DNA from: Gammaproteobacteria bacterium
Lineage (GTDB): Bacteria; Pseudomonadota; Gammaproteobacteria; GCA-001735895
NCBI GenBank assembly: GCA_003645435.1
Contig: QNFD01000223.1
Coordinates: 1 to 5,176, forward strand
DNA: 5,176 nt
Direction of reading: 5' to 3'
The first letter of the stretch is position 1. The number at the start of each line of letters is the position of its first letter. Position numbers and translations under genes: made by a program. Below, in pieces: positions 1-4,861 of the stretch. Below the pieces are notes generated by a model. That model had not been told where the DNA came from. It searched no databases and saw nothing but the letters and a program-made list of their open reading frames with translations.

Positions 1-596
1 ACTAATGGTGATGTTCCTGCCAGAATTTGGCCAGTCATCATACCGGGCAGTGAAACCAGGCCCACCGCCAACAGGGCGTTAGTCACCGGAATCATCGCTG
101 CCTGAAACGCTATATTTCTGGCCCTGGTGTATTCCTGATGATAGCCAAGTTCACTATACAAACGTTCACCGGCGAGGCTGATGGCATTCATCGCATTCGA
201 AAAAATCATCCCGGCGATCGGGATCATTACCTGTGGTTGGTACCAGGGATCAGCATGCAATACCCACTGGGAAATAAATACCAGGGTAAAGCCGCCACCG
301 CAAAGAATAGCGCTGAAACTGTAAACAAGCAGCGGTTTTTTATCTACCGGCAGGGTGTTGAGACTGATCCAGCTGGCAGCGACCAACATGAACATCAGTA
401 CCGCCAATATTATCCATTGACTATTGGCGGTAAAAATAAAATTTAGTACATAGCCAATCAGCATCAACTGGATCAACATGCGAATCATCGCGATCAATGC
501 AGATTTCGGGCTATGTGACCATTGCCAGATGATTGCCAGGGTAACTAACACAGGGATAAATCCCATCGCGATGTCGGTTAAGGTTATGTGATACAT
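1..596 (-). CDS. fetB: FetB-like (UPF0014) ABC transporter permease, 3' end cut by window
   Basis: Membrane permease of the FetB/YbbM (UPF0014) family. In E. coli, FetB pairs with the ATPase FetA and is linked to iron export. I translated 198 residues before the window edge; the family is about 260 long, so roughly a quarter is missing. Hydrophobic segments lie near residues 9-26, 36-56, 61-80, 89-112, 122-142 and 166-196. The family signatures are MIPIAGMIFSNAM (124-136) and VGLVSLPGMMTGQILAG (178-194), which match the conserved GLVSLPGMM region well. The ATG at 596 is chosen because an in-frame stop lies upstream with no alternative start between, and because the N-terminus is family-like. 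No Shine-Dalgarno sequence precedes it. The -10-like TATAGA seven bases upstream would fit a leaderless mRNA. fetA is not upstream; it could lie downstream, outside the window. The family call is firm; the substrate is inferred. Confidence 0.9.
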   Translation of the reverse strand, partial: MYHITLTDIAMGFIPVLVTLAIIWQWSHSPKSALIAMIRMLIQLMLIGYVLNFIFTANSQWIILAVLMFMLVAASWISLNTLPVDKKPLLVYSFSAILCGGGFTLVFISQWVLHADPWYQPQVMIPIAGMIFSNAMNAISLAGERLYSELGYHQEYTRARNIAFQAAMIPVTNALLAVGLVSLPGMMTGQILAGTSPL

Positions 597-603
597 AGAT
601 GTG

Positions 604-609
604 TCTATA
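604..609 (-). promoter_or_regulatory. Possible -10 element for a leaderless fetB transcript
   Basis: Read on the minus strand, TATAGA lies exactly seven bases before the fetB ATG. A transcript started at the usual distance would begin at or next to that ATG. No convincing -35 element stands 16-18 bases upstream and there is no Shine-Dalgarno sequence, so this rests on one hexamer and the spacing. Confidence 0.25.
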
Positions 610-681
610 CTACCGGGGCAAAATGATTTGATACAGAACGATGGTCAGCAATCGATGGAATTTTGCAGAACCATCATTCTG

Positions 682-1065
682 TCAATGATAGTCTTTCCAG
701 TACTTGTCCGATGATTGATGCGGAATGTCTGGAACTTCATCGATTTCTTCCTCTAAGCTGTCGGTGCCCAGGTGCAGGTTATCGCGTGCATTATCATCAA
801 GAAACTGGTAAATCGTCGTGCGTACAGAGCCCAGAATAGAATTGTCCAGTTCGAAACCCAGCTCGTTTAGAAGGTCGGAAACCAGGTCAAGCGAGATCTG
901 GTCCAGGGAATATATCAGATGGATACTACAGGAGTCGAACGCGGCGGCGAGAAGTATACCTTCTACCTCGGCCAGCACATCACAGGCCGCTTCCGCCTGT
1001 TTGGATTTATCGGCAGATTGCCTGAGGATTATGAGCCGACATCGATAATGATCAGTGTCTTCCAT
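682..1065 (-). CDS. Small protein with HMA-like (ferredoxin-like) fold outline, no CxxC; function unknown
   Basis: I do not recognise this 127-residue soluble protein by name. Its pattern reads as beta-alpha-beta-beta-alpha-beta. A strand at 8-15 (CRLIILRQ) is followed by a helix at 19-34, strands around 36-43 and 47-53, a helix at 58-69 ending LGFEL (69-73), and a last strand around 82-88. This outline, especially the 'GI..A......I.L.Y......L...L.ELGFEL' spacing, resembles heavy-metal-associated (HMA) domains. The metal-binding CxxC is absent: the cysteines are at 9, 28 and 46, far apart. The tail from 102 is acidic (SLEEEIDEVPD) and probably disordered. The ATG at 1065 is fixed by an in-frame TAA four to six bases upstream; no clear ribosome binding site precedes it. 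It lies 85 bases upstream of fetB in the same direction, so the two may share a role in metal handling, but this is only inference. Alternatives are an ACT-like or other ferredoxin-like regulatory domain. Confidence 0.7.
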   Translation of the reverse strand: MEDTDHYRCRLIILRQSADKSKQAEAACDVLAEVEGILLAAAFDSCSIHLIYSLDQISLDLVSDLLNELGFELDNSILGSVRTTIYQFLDDNARDNLHLGTDSLEEEIDEVPDIPHQSSDKYWKDYH

Positions 1066-1111
1066 GGTTTAGAGACTACGCCGGGCCTCTGATAATTTCA
1101 ACACTGTTTTT

Positions 1112-1198
1112 AGGGGTTTGTCTGCGGCTCCCCCTCACCCTAACCCTCTCCCTCAGGGAGAGGGTTAGGGTGAGGGGGAAGATTTAAGACTGACCCCT
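1112..1198. mobile_element. Possible 87-bp MITE/REP-type element with imperfect terminal inverted repeats
   Basis: AGGGGTTTGTCT at 1112-1123 matches the reverse complement of AGACTGACCCCT at 1187-1198 in 10 of 12 positions. These ends enclose the perfect palindrome nearly symmetrically, with 5 and 7 bases between. The minus-strand end reads AGGGGTCAGTCT. GGGGTCAG is a motif I recall at the ends of repeats associated with REP-associated tyrosine transposases (RAYT), but I cannot verify this. There is no transposase gene and no obvious target-site duplication, so the element boundaries are tentative. Confidence 0.4.
1129..1179. repeat. Perfect 25-bp inverted repeat, REP/MITE-like intergenic palindrome
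   Basis: The left arm 1129-1153 and right arm 1155-1179 are exact reverse complements separated by one base (C1154), so a real loop would take several more. The core CCCTCACCCTAACCCTCTCCC is a sequence I recall as a common dispersed intergenic palindrome in many proteobacterial genomes; that recollection is not checked. The right arm carries four G runs of at least three separated by AGA, TTA and TGA, which is a canonical G-quadruplex motif. The left arm carries the same motif on the minus strand. No T tract follows on either side, so it is not a standard intrinsic terminator, although it could still block RNA polymerase or protect the 3' end of the prmC mRNA. Confidence 0.9.
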
Positions 1199-1203
1199 CA
1201 TCT

Positions 1204-1210
1204 CCTCCTT
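1204..1210 (-). promoter_or_regulatory. Orphan strong Shine-Dalgarno sequence downstream of prmC
   Basis: AAGGAGG on the minus strand begins eight bases after the prmC stop and is a perfect complement to the 16S rRNA 3' end. The next ATG (1201-1199) is only two bases further, too close for good initiation. It opens a five-codon frame ending in TAA at 1186-1184, next to the palindrome. It may be the remains of a lost downstream gene's start. Confidence 0.4.
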
Positions 1211-1218
1211 GGTAGGTT

Positions 1219-2058
1219 TCATTTTCCTAACTGCCCAAGACTAACTCGCGGTAATCCATTCAAATCGAGCTTACAGTCAACATTGACAAACCCATGCTCA
1301 CGCATCAGGCCTGCTACTTCATTCTCCTGATCGTAACCATGCTCTAACAACAGGTACCCACCCGGTTTTAAATAATTGGGTGATTCCGCAATGATCACTT
1401 CCAGGGCTTCGAGACCGGTCGGTCCGGGACTCAGGGCGGCGATGGGTTCCGCCGGCAGGTCGCCCTGTTCGAGTGCGGTATCGGTAGCAGATATATAAGG
1501 CGGGTTAGAAACGATGAGATCGAATCGCCCATCTATTTGGGTAAACCAGTCGGACCGTATCCAGTCGATGCTTAGCTTATGCCGAACTGCGTTTAGTTGC
1601 GCCAGTTCGAGGCAATGCGAACTGATATCGGTGGCGACTATTTCAATTGTTGGGCACTCGACCTTAAGGGCTATCGCAATTGCTCCCGTACCGGTACCAA
1701 GTTCTAATAAATCTGCACCAGGTTGCTGCAAACATACAGCCAGTGTTGCTTCTACGAGTAATTCGGTTTCTGGTCGTGGCACGAGAGCGGCGGGGCTGGT
1801 TTTCAGACCCAGGGAAAAAAACTCGCGTTCACCGACTAAATAGGCGATCGGTGTCGGCTCCAGTCTTCTGGTTATGAGGGACTGAAATTGTTGCCAGTCA
1901 TTATGCGTTAGTTGCTGTTCGGGCCAACTATAAAGATAACTGCGTGTTTTACCGATGCAGTGGGCCAATAATAATTCCGCGTCCAGTTTCGGTGTGTCGC
2001 TGATACCGGCACATCGCGCCCGACCCCATTCAATCGCGCTGTCGATTTGTTCACTCAT
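1219..2058 (-). CDS. prmC: Peptide chain release factor N5-glutamine methyltransferase PrmC (HemK)
   Basis: This enzyme transfers a methyl group from S-adenosylmethionine to the glutamine of the GGQ motif in RF1 and RF2, raising their activity in peptide release. It has 279 residues against about 277 in E. coli, so it is complete. The N-terminal helical domain spans roughly 1-75. RPETELLVE (95-103) leads into the Rossmann-type methyltransferase domain. The SAM-binding glycine loop is LELGTGTGAIAIA (118-130), an acidic SAM-binding residue lies in VATDIS (141-146), and the catalytic substrate-gripping motif NPPY is at 185-188 within FDLIVSNPPYIS. The ATG at 2058 is fixed by an in-frame TAG three to five bases upstream. 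No Shine-Dalgarno sequence stands before it; the start overlaps the end of a small ORF at 2051-2119 that has a strong one, so translation is probably coupled. Its substrate gene prfA lies upstream in the same direction, after a 176-base gap that is long for this pair. Confidence 0.98.
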   Translation of the reverse strand: MSEQIDSAIEWGRARCAGISDTPKLDAELLLAHCIGKTRSYLYSWPEQQLTHNDWQQFQSLITRRLEPTPIAYLVGEREFFSLGLKTSPAALVPRPETELLVEATLAVCLQQPGADLLELGTGTGAIAIALKVECPTIEIVATDISSHCLELAQLNAVRHKLSIDWIRSDWFTQIDGRFDLIVSNPPYISATDTALEQGDLPAEPIAALSPGPTGLEALEVIIAESPNYLKPGGYLLLEHGYDQENEVAGLMREHGFVNVDCKLDLNGLPRVSLGQLGK

Positions 2059-2119
2059 AAGCTATGAACTGGTTCACTGTTGATTTGGGGTAGACGGATG
2101 TATTATTTAACTTGAACAT
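2051..2119 (-). CDS. Putative 22-residue leader peptide coupled to prmC
   Basis: The ATG at 2119-2117 opens 22 codons (starting MFKLNNTSVY and ending FIAYE) and stops at TGA 2053-2051. It has by far the best ribosome binding site of any ORF in the gap: GGGGGAGG at 2136-2129, nine bases before the ATG. Its stop lies five bases inside prmC, whose ATG is 2058-2056, so a terminating ribosome sits over the prmC start. prmC has no Shine-Dalgarno sequence of its own, which makes translational coupling the simplest reading. The peptide has no recognisable motif. The stop is UGA, read only by RF2, which is a PrmC substrate. An in-frame TAG six to four bases upstream rules out a longer version starting at an ATG. 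Whether it is translated is inference. Confidence 0.45.
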   Translation of the reverse strand: MFKLNNTSVYPKSTVNQFIAYE

Positions 2120-2128
2120 CAACTATTT

Positions 2129-2136
2129 CCTCCCCC
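2129..2136 (-). promoter_or_regulatory. Strong ribosome binding site for the prmC leader ORF
   Basis: On the minus strand GGGGGAGG contains GGAGG and is followed by nine bases (AAATAGTTG) and then ATG. It decides the start of the 22-codon leader and is the best-placed Shine-Dalgarno sequence seen for any start in the window. Confidence 0.6.
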
Positions 2137-2143
2137 TGAATAT

Positions 2144-2172
2144 CGTTGATTTCAACGGGCCATGGATGGCCC
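2144..2172. repeat. Two adjoining small inverted repeats in the prfA-prmC gap
   Basis: CGTTGA (2144-2149) and TCAACG (2152-2157) form a 6-bp perfect inverted repeat. GGGCCAT (2157-2163) and ATGGCCC (2166-2172) form a 7-bp one, sharing base 2157. They sit just upstream of the leader ribosome binding site in the minus-strand transcript, so they could form tandem hairpins or compete with one another. The two-base spacers force larger loops in practice. No T tract follows on the minus strand, so neither looks like a terminator for prfA. Confidence 0.5.
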
Positions 2173-2206
2173 CATTTTTCCCCCGACCCTCCACCACATA
2201 ATTGGA

Positions 2207-2225
2207 ACGCATTTATTTTATGCGT
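2207..2225. repeat. Inverted repeat just after prfA
   Basis: ACGCAT (2207-2212) and ATGCGT (2220-2225) pair perfectly around a seven-base AT-rich loop. In the transcript it begins nine bases after the prfA stop codon. It could be a 3'-end or processing hairpin. The stem is short and has no following U run, so terminator activity is unlikely. Confidence 0.4.
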
Positions 2226-2234
2226 GTGGCCCTG

Positions 2235-3320
2235 CTATTCGTCGGCCAGACTCGCTAGTTGTTCCGCCTGATACTCGTGCATCAGTGGTTCAACCACATG
2301 GCCAAGTGAGCCCGCAAGAATTTCATCAAGCTTGTACAGGGTCAGATTGATACGATGATCGGTGAGACGACCCTGAGGAAAATTATAGGTACGAATTCTT
2401 TCCGAGCGGTCGCCGCCGCCGACAAGTGATTTTCGCTCGGCGGCCAGTTCCTTATCCTGTTTCTGTTTCTCCGCGTCGTAGATTCTTGCCTGCAGCAGAG
2501 ACATCGCCCGTGCTTTATTTTTATGCTGTGAGCGTTCATCCTGGCACTCGACAACGGTGCCGGTCGGTATATGCGTCAGCCTTATCGCTGAATCAGTTTT
2601 ATTGACGTGCTGACCGCCGGCGCCGGAAGCGCGGTAGGTGTCGATGCGTAAGTCTGATGGATTGATCTCAATCATCTGGACTTCTTCGCCCTCGGGGATA
2701 ATCGCGACAGTCGCCGCCGATGTATGTACCCTGCCCTGAGATTCCGTTTCCGGTACACGCTGTACCCTGTGGGCGCCGGATTCAAACTTTAAATATGAGT
2801 AAGCGCCCTGGCCGATGATTCTGGCGATAATTTCCTTGTAGCCACCATGTTCGCCCTCATTGCTATTCAGTATTTCCAGTTGCCAATGCTGAGATTCGGC
2901 GTAACGACTGTACATACGAAACAAATCGCCGGCGAACAATGCCGCCTCATCCCCGCCAGTGCCAGCACGAATTTCGAGAAACACATTAGCGTTGTCATTC
3001 GGATCTTTGGGTAATAGCAGTTTTTGTAACTCTGCTTCCAGCGTTTCGATTTGGCGGGAGCTGTCGGCGACTTCTTCTTCGGCTAACTCGCGCATTTCAG
3101 CATCGTCTTCAGACAGCATTTCAAGAGCAGAACTGAGGGCCTGCCGGGCTTGCTGATAAGCGCTGAAATTTTTTACCACATCCTCGAGCTGGGCATATTC
3201 CATCGACAGGTTACGAAACTTTACCTGGTCGTTTATGGTCTCGATATCAGCCAGCAGGGCGGCAATCTCTTCGTGCCGCGCGCTCAAAATCTCGAGTTTA
3301 TTTAACAAAGATTCTTTCAT
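2235..3320 (-). CDS. prfA: Peptide chain release factor 1 (RF1)
   Basis: RF1 recognises UAA and UAG in the ribosomal A site and triggers hydrolysis of peptidyl-tRNA. The protein has 361 residues against 360 in E. coli, so it is full length. The N-terminal coiled-coil domain covers about 1-100. The family block [17 protein letters not shown] runs from 117 to 133. The codon-recognition PxT tripeptide is PET at 190-192 inside [19 protein letters not shown]. The catalytic GGQ is at 235-237 ([14 protein letters not shown]), where Q237 is the residue PrmC methylates. The C-terminus closes in a normal family-like way ([11 protein letters not shown]). The ATG at 3320 gives the expected N-terminus; it has no real Shine-Dalgarno sequence, only GGA about nine bases upstream. 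It lies 19 bases after hemA with a tiny bridging ORF between. Its own stop is UAG, an RF1-only codon, followed by 43 more open codons in frame. Confidence 0.99.
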   Translation of the reverse strand: MKESLLNKLEILSARHEEIAALLADIETINDQVKFRNLSMEYAQLEDVVKNFSAYQQARQALSSALEMLSEDDAEMRELAEEEVADSSRQIETLEAELQKLLLPKDPNDNANVFLEIRAGTGGDEAALFAGDLFRMYSRYAESQHWQLEILNSNEGEHGGYKEIIARIIGQGAYSYLKFESGAHRVQRVPETESQGRVHTSAATVAIIPEGEEVQMIEINPSDLRIDTYRASGAGGQHVNKTDSAIRLTHIPTGTVVECQDERSQHKNKARAMSLLQARIYDAEKQKQDKELAAERKSLVGGGDRSERIRTYNFPQGRLTDHRINLTLYKLDEILAGSLGHVVEPLMHEYQAEQLASLADE

Positions 3321-3340
3321 TAGGGGATGTCCGGGGGCAT
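3320..3340 (-). CDS. Possible six-codon bridging ORF between hemA and prfA
   Basis: The hemA stop TAA shares its last A with an ATG (TAATG, 3342-3338). This opens Met-Pro-Pro-Asp-Ile-Pro and ends in TAA 3322-3320, which again shares its last A with the prfA ATG (TAATG, 3322-3318). A ribosome finishing hemA could restart here and then restart once more on prfA. Pro-Pro-Asp is a known EF-P-dependent slow motif, and a proline just before a stop slows termination. No Shine-Dalgarno sequence precedes it, and translation is not shown. Confidence 0.3.
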   Translation of the reverse strand: MPPDIP

Positions 3341-4590
3341 TAATCAGAAGATATCAGCGATTGTAGTAACCGTATGGTAGCCTGGTCCTCCGATTTCAGC
3401 GCCTTGCGCATTTCAATAGTTGGCCCGTGGAGCATTTTATTGGTCAATGTATTAGCCAGCCGTTGCAGCGCCTTATCAGCATCATGATCTCGCGCATACT
3501 GGGCAAGAACCCTTTCTAAACATTGTTGTTTAATCGCTTCCGCATTATCGCGTAACAGTCGAATTTCGTCTGCTGACTGATGGGTCAATAACCAGTGCTC
3601 AAAAGTCTTGACCTCGAGATTGATGATTTCCTGCGCTGCCTCGGCAGCCAGTACCCGGTTATGCTGGTTTCTGTCAACTACCTTGTTTAAATCATCAATA
3701 GTATAAAGGTATACATCGTCCAGGTCGCCGACCTGGCTTTCAATATCCCTGGGCACGGCCAGGTCGACCATGAATATGGGTTTATGTTTTCTTCGTTTGA
3801 GAGCCGACTCGGTAGCTCCCTTACCCAGGATAGGCAGTTGACTGGCAGTCGACGAGATAACTATGTCGGCATGCTCGAGTTGAACCGGAACATCACTAAT
3901 TTGCGCCGCAACGGCACCCACTTCCTGGGCCAGCTTGGTTGCTCTGCCCTGGCTGCGATTGGCAATCACCATCGACCCTATATTCTGACTACGCAGGTGA
4001 CGGGCAACCAGCTCAATGGTTTCACCGGCGCCAATCAACAATGCCTGCAATTCGCTCAAATCACCAAAAATCTGTTTTGACAGGTTGACCGCGGTAAAAG
4101 CAACAGAAACCGGATGTGCGCCTATTTCAGTGTCGGTACGAACGCGCTTGGCAACATTAAACGAATGCTGGAAAAGGCGGCCGAGGATCGCATCTATACT
4201 ATTTCCGCTTCGCGCCTGATCGAATGAAGATTTTAACTGGCCCAGAATTTGCGGTTCGCCGAGTACCATTGAGTCGAGACCCGAAGCGACACGGAATAAA
4301 TGTCGGGTGACTTCCTCATTTGCGTGTTGATACAGGTAAGGGGATAGTGCCTCATTGCTCATGCCATGGTATTCGCTTAACCAATGGGAAATCGCTTCGC
4401 TGGAATCGCTGGAAGTATCGCAATAGATTTCAGTACGGTTGCAGGTTGATACTATGACCGATTCGTTTATCGCGCTGATGCCCTGTAATTCGCTCAGGGC
4501 ATCGGTCAATTGCTCCGCAGAGAATGCAATTTTCTCGCGAATATCGACAGGTGCGGTCTGATGGTTGATGCCAAGCGACAATAGGGACAT
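3340..4590 (-). CDS. hemA: Glutamyl-tRNA reductase
   Basis: HemA reduces glutamyl-tRNA(Glu) with NADPH to glutamate-1-semialdehyde, the first committed step of the C5 route to heme and other tetrapyrroles. It is a cytoplasmic dimer. The 416 residues fit the family (418 in E. coli). The N-terminal catalytic domain starts [20 protein letters not shown]. The nucleophilic cysteine is C50 in [11 protein letters not shown], and the conserved histidine is H97 in [30 protein letters not shown] spans 110-120. The NADPH-binding Rossmann domain shows [16 protein letters not shown] (184-199) and [11 protein letters not shown] (274-284). The C-terminal helical dimerisation domain runs from about 310 and includes [12 protein letters not shown] (387-398). 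The ATG at 4590 matches the usual N-terminus; no Shine-Dalgarno sequence precedes it. hemA leads the minus-strand cluster hemA-prfA-prmC and faces away from the lipoprotein gene. Confidence 0.99.
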   Translation of the reverse strand: MSLLSLGINHQTAPVDIREKIAFSAEQLTDALSELQGISAINESVIVSTCNRTEIYCDTSSDSSEAISHWLSEYHGMSNEALSPYLYQHANEEVTRHLFRVASGLDSMVLGEPQILGQLKSSFDQARSGNSIDAILGRLFQHSFNVAKRVRTDTEIGAHPVSVAFTAVNLSKQIFGDLSELQALLIGAGETIELVARHLRSQNIGSMVIANRSQGRATKLAQEVGAVAAQISDVPVQLEHADIVISSTASQLPILGKGATESALKRRKHKPIFMVDLAVPRDIESQVGDLDDVYLYTIDDLNKVVDRNQHNRVLAAEAAQEIINLEVKTFEHWLLTHQSADEIRLLRDNAEAIKQQCLERVLAQYARDHDADKALQRLANTLTNKMLHGPTIEMRKALKSEDQATIRLLQSLISSD

Positions 4591-4861
4591 GAATGATTAG
4601 TGGATATTGTGTGCCAACCCTCAATTTTCCGACATTGATCAACCAAATACAAGGTTGTACACAATAAAACATGGAAGAAGTCGAATTATGCAAGGCTGAG
4701 GAACATTTTCAGCCGCGGTGAATCATACTAGTGCAAAGTATTGGCCTGAACTTTCATCTTCATTAACTATCCTGTTTTAATGGCACCATACTTCGCGCTT
4801 TGCAGTCAGGATGCTACACTTGGCTATTACGAGTTAGAGTTGGCAAATCAACGAATCGAGC
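4591..4861. promoter_or_regulatory. Divergent control region between hemA and the TPR lipoprotein gene
   Basis: This 271-base region must hold promoters for both directions. For hemA the best pair I see on the minus strand is TTGCAT (4693-4688) and TTTTAT (4669-4664) with an 18-base spacer, which is weak. A perfect small inverted repeat TACAAGGTTGTA (4648-4659) lies just downstream of that -10 and could be an operator, but it matches no binding site I know. On the plus strand an extended -10 is listed separately. I see no riboswitch or RNA gene here. Confidence 0.45.
4812..4820 (+). promoter_or_regulatory. Possible extended -10 promoter element for the lipoprotein gene
   Basis: TGCTACACT fits the extended -10 form TGnTATAAT with four of six bases in the hexamer. 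It would start transcription near 4827, leaving a leader of about 35 bases. The -35 region 17 bases upstream (TTCGCG) is poor, as is often tolerated with an extended -10. Confidence is low. Confidence 0.35.

Larger units (their letters stand above)
1066..1218. other. Intergenic spacer between prmC and the HMA-like gene
   Basis: This spacer has no credible gene. It holds the 25-bp inverted repeat at 1129-1179, a weaker outer inverted repeat at 1112-1123/1187-1198, and a perfect anti-SD complement at 1204-1210 just after prmC. In Pseudomonas, moeB usually follows prmC; it is not present here. Confidence 0.8.
2103..2234 (-). other. In-frame open extension after the prfA UAG stop
   Basis: Directly after the prfA TAG (2237-2235), the same frame stays open for 43 sense codons and ends at TAA 2105-2103. 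It has no ATG, GTG or TTG, so it could be made only by reading through the UAG. The translated segment includes LCGGGSGEKWGHPWPVEI, which I do not recognise. The base after UAG is C, generally a weaker termination context. A run this long without a stop is not rare by chance, so it may mean nothing. Confidence 0.3.

Noticed and set aside
138..446. 102-codon open frame on the plus strand
   Set aside because: It is antisense to the clearly recognisable fetB, has no ribosome binding site, and its translation resembles no protein family.
1129..1179. The palindrome as a Rho-independent terminator or CRISPR repeat
   Set aside because: No T run follows on either strand, and only one unit is present with no spacer-repeat pattern.
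2157..2180. GGGCCAT/ATGGCCC hairpin followed by CATTTTTC on the plus strand as a terminator
   Set aside because: No plus-strand gene ends nearby, the stem would lose pairs to form a loop, and the T run is short and offset.
2123..2212. 29-codon minus-strand ORF in the prfA-prmC gap ending just before the leader ATG
   Set aside because: It has no ribosome binding site before its ATG and no recognisable motif; the downstream leader ORF is better supported.
2745..2753. PET instead of PAT in the RF1 codon-recognition tripeptide
   Set aside because: The family motif is PxT with a variable middle residue, so this is normal variation and not a change in specificity.
4430..4693. 87-codon minus-strand frame overlapping the hemA 5' end and its upstream region
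   Set aside because: It runs in another frame through the well-conserved hemA N-terminus, including the catalytic cysteine region, and has no ribosome binding site or family resemblance.
4671..4721. 16-codon plus-strand ORF (MEEVELCKAEEHFQPR) in the divergent region
   Set aside because: It has no Shine-Dalgarno sequence, lies far from the lipoprotein start and upstream of the likely promoter, so it is probably chance.
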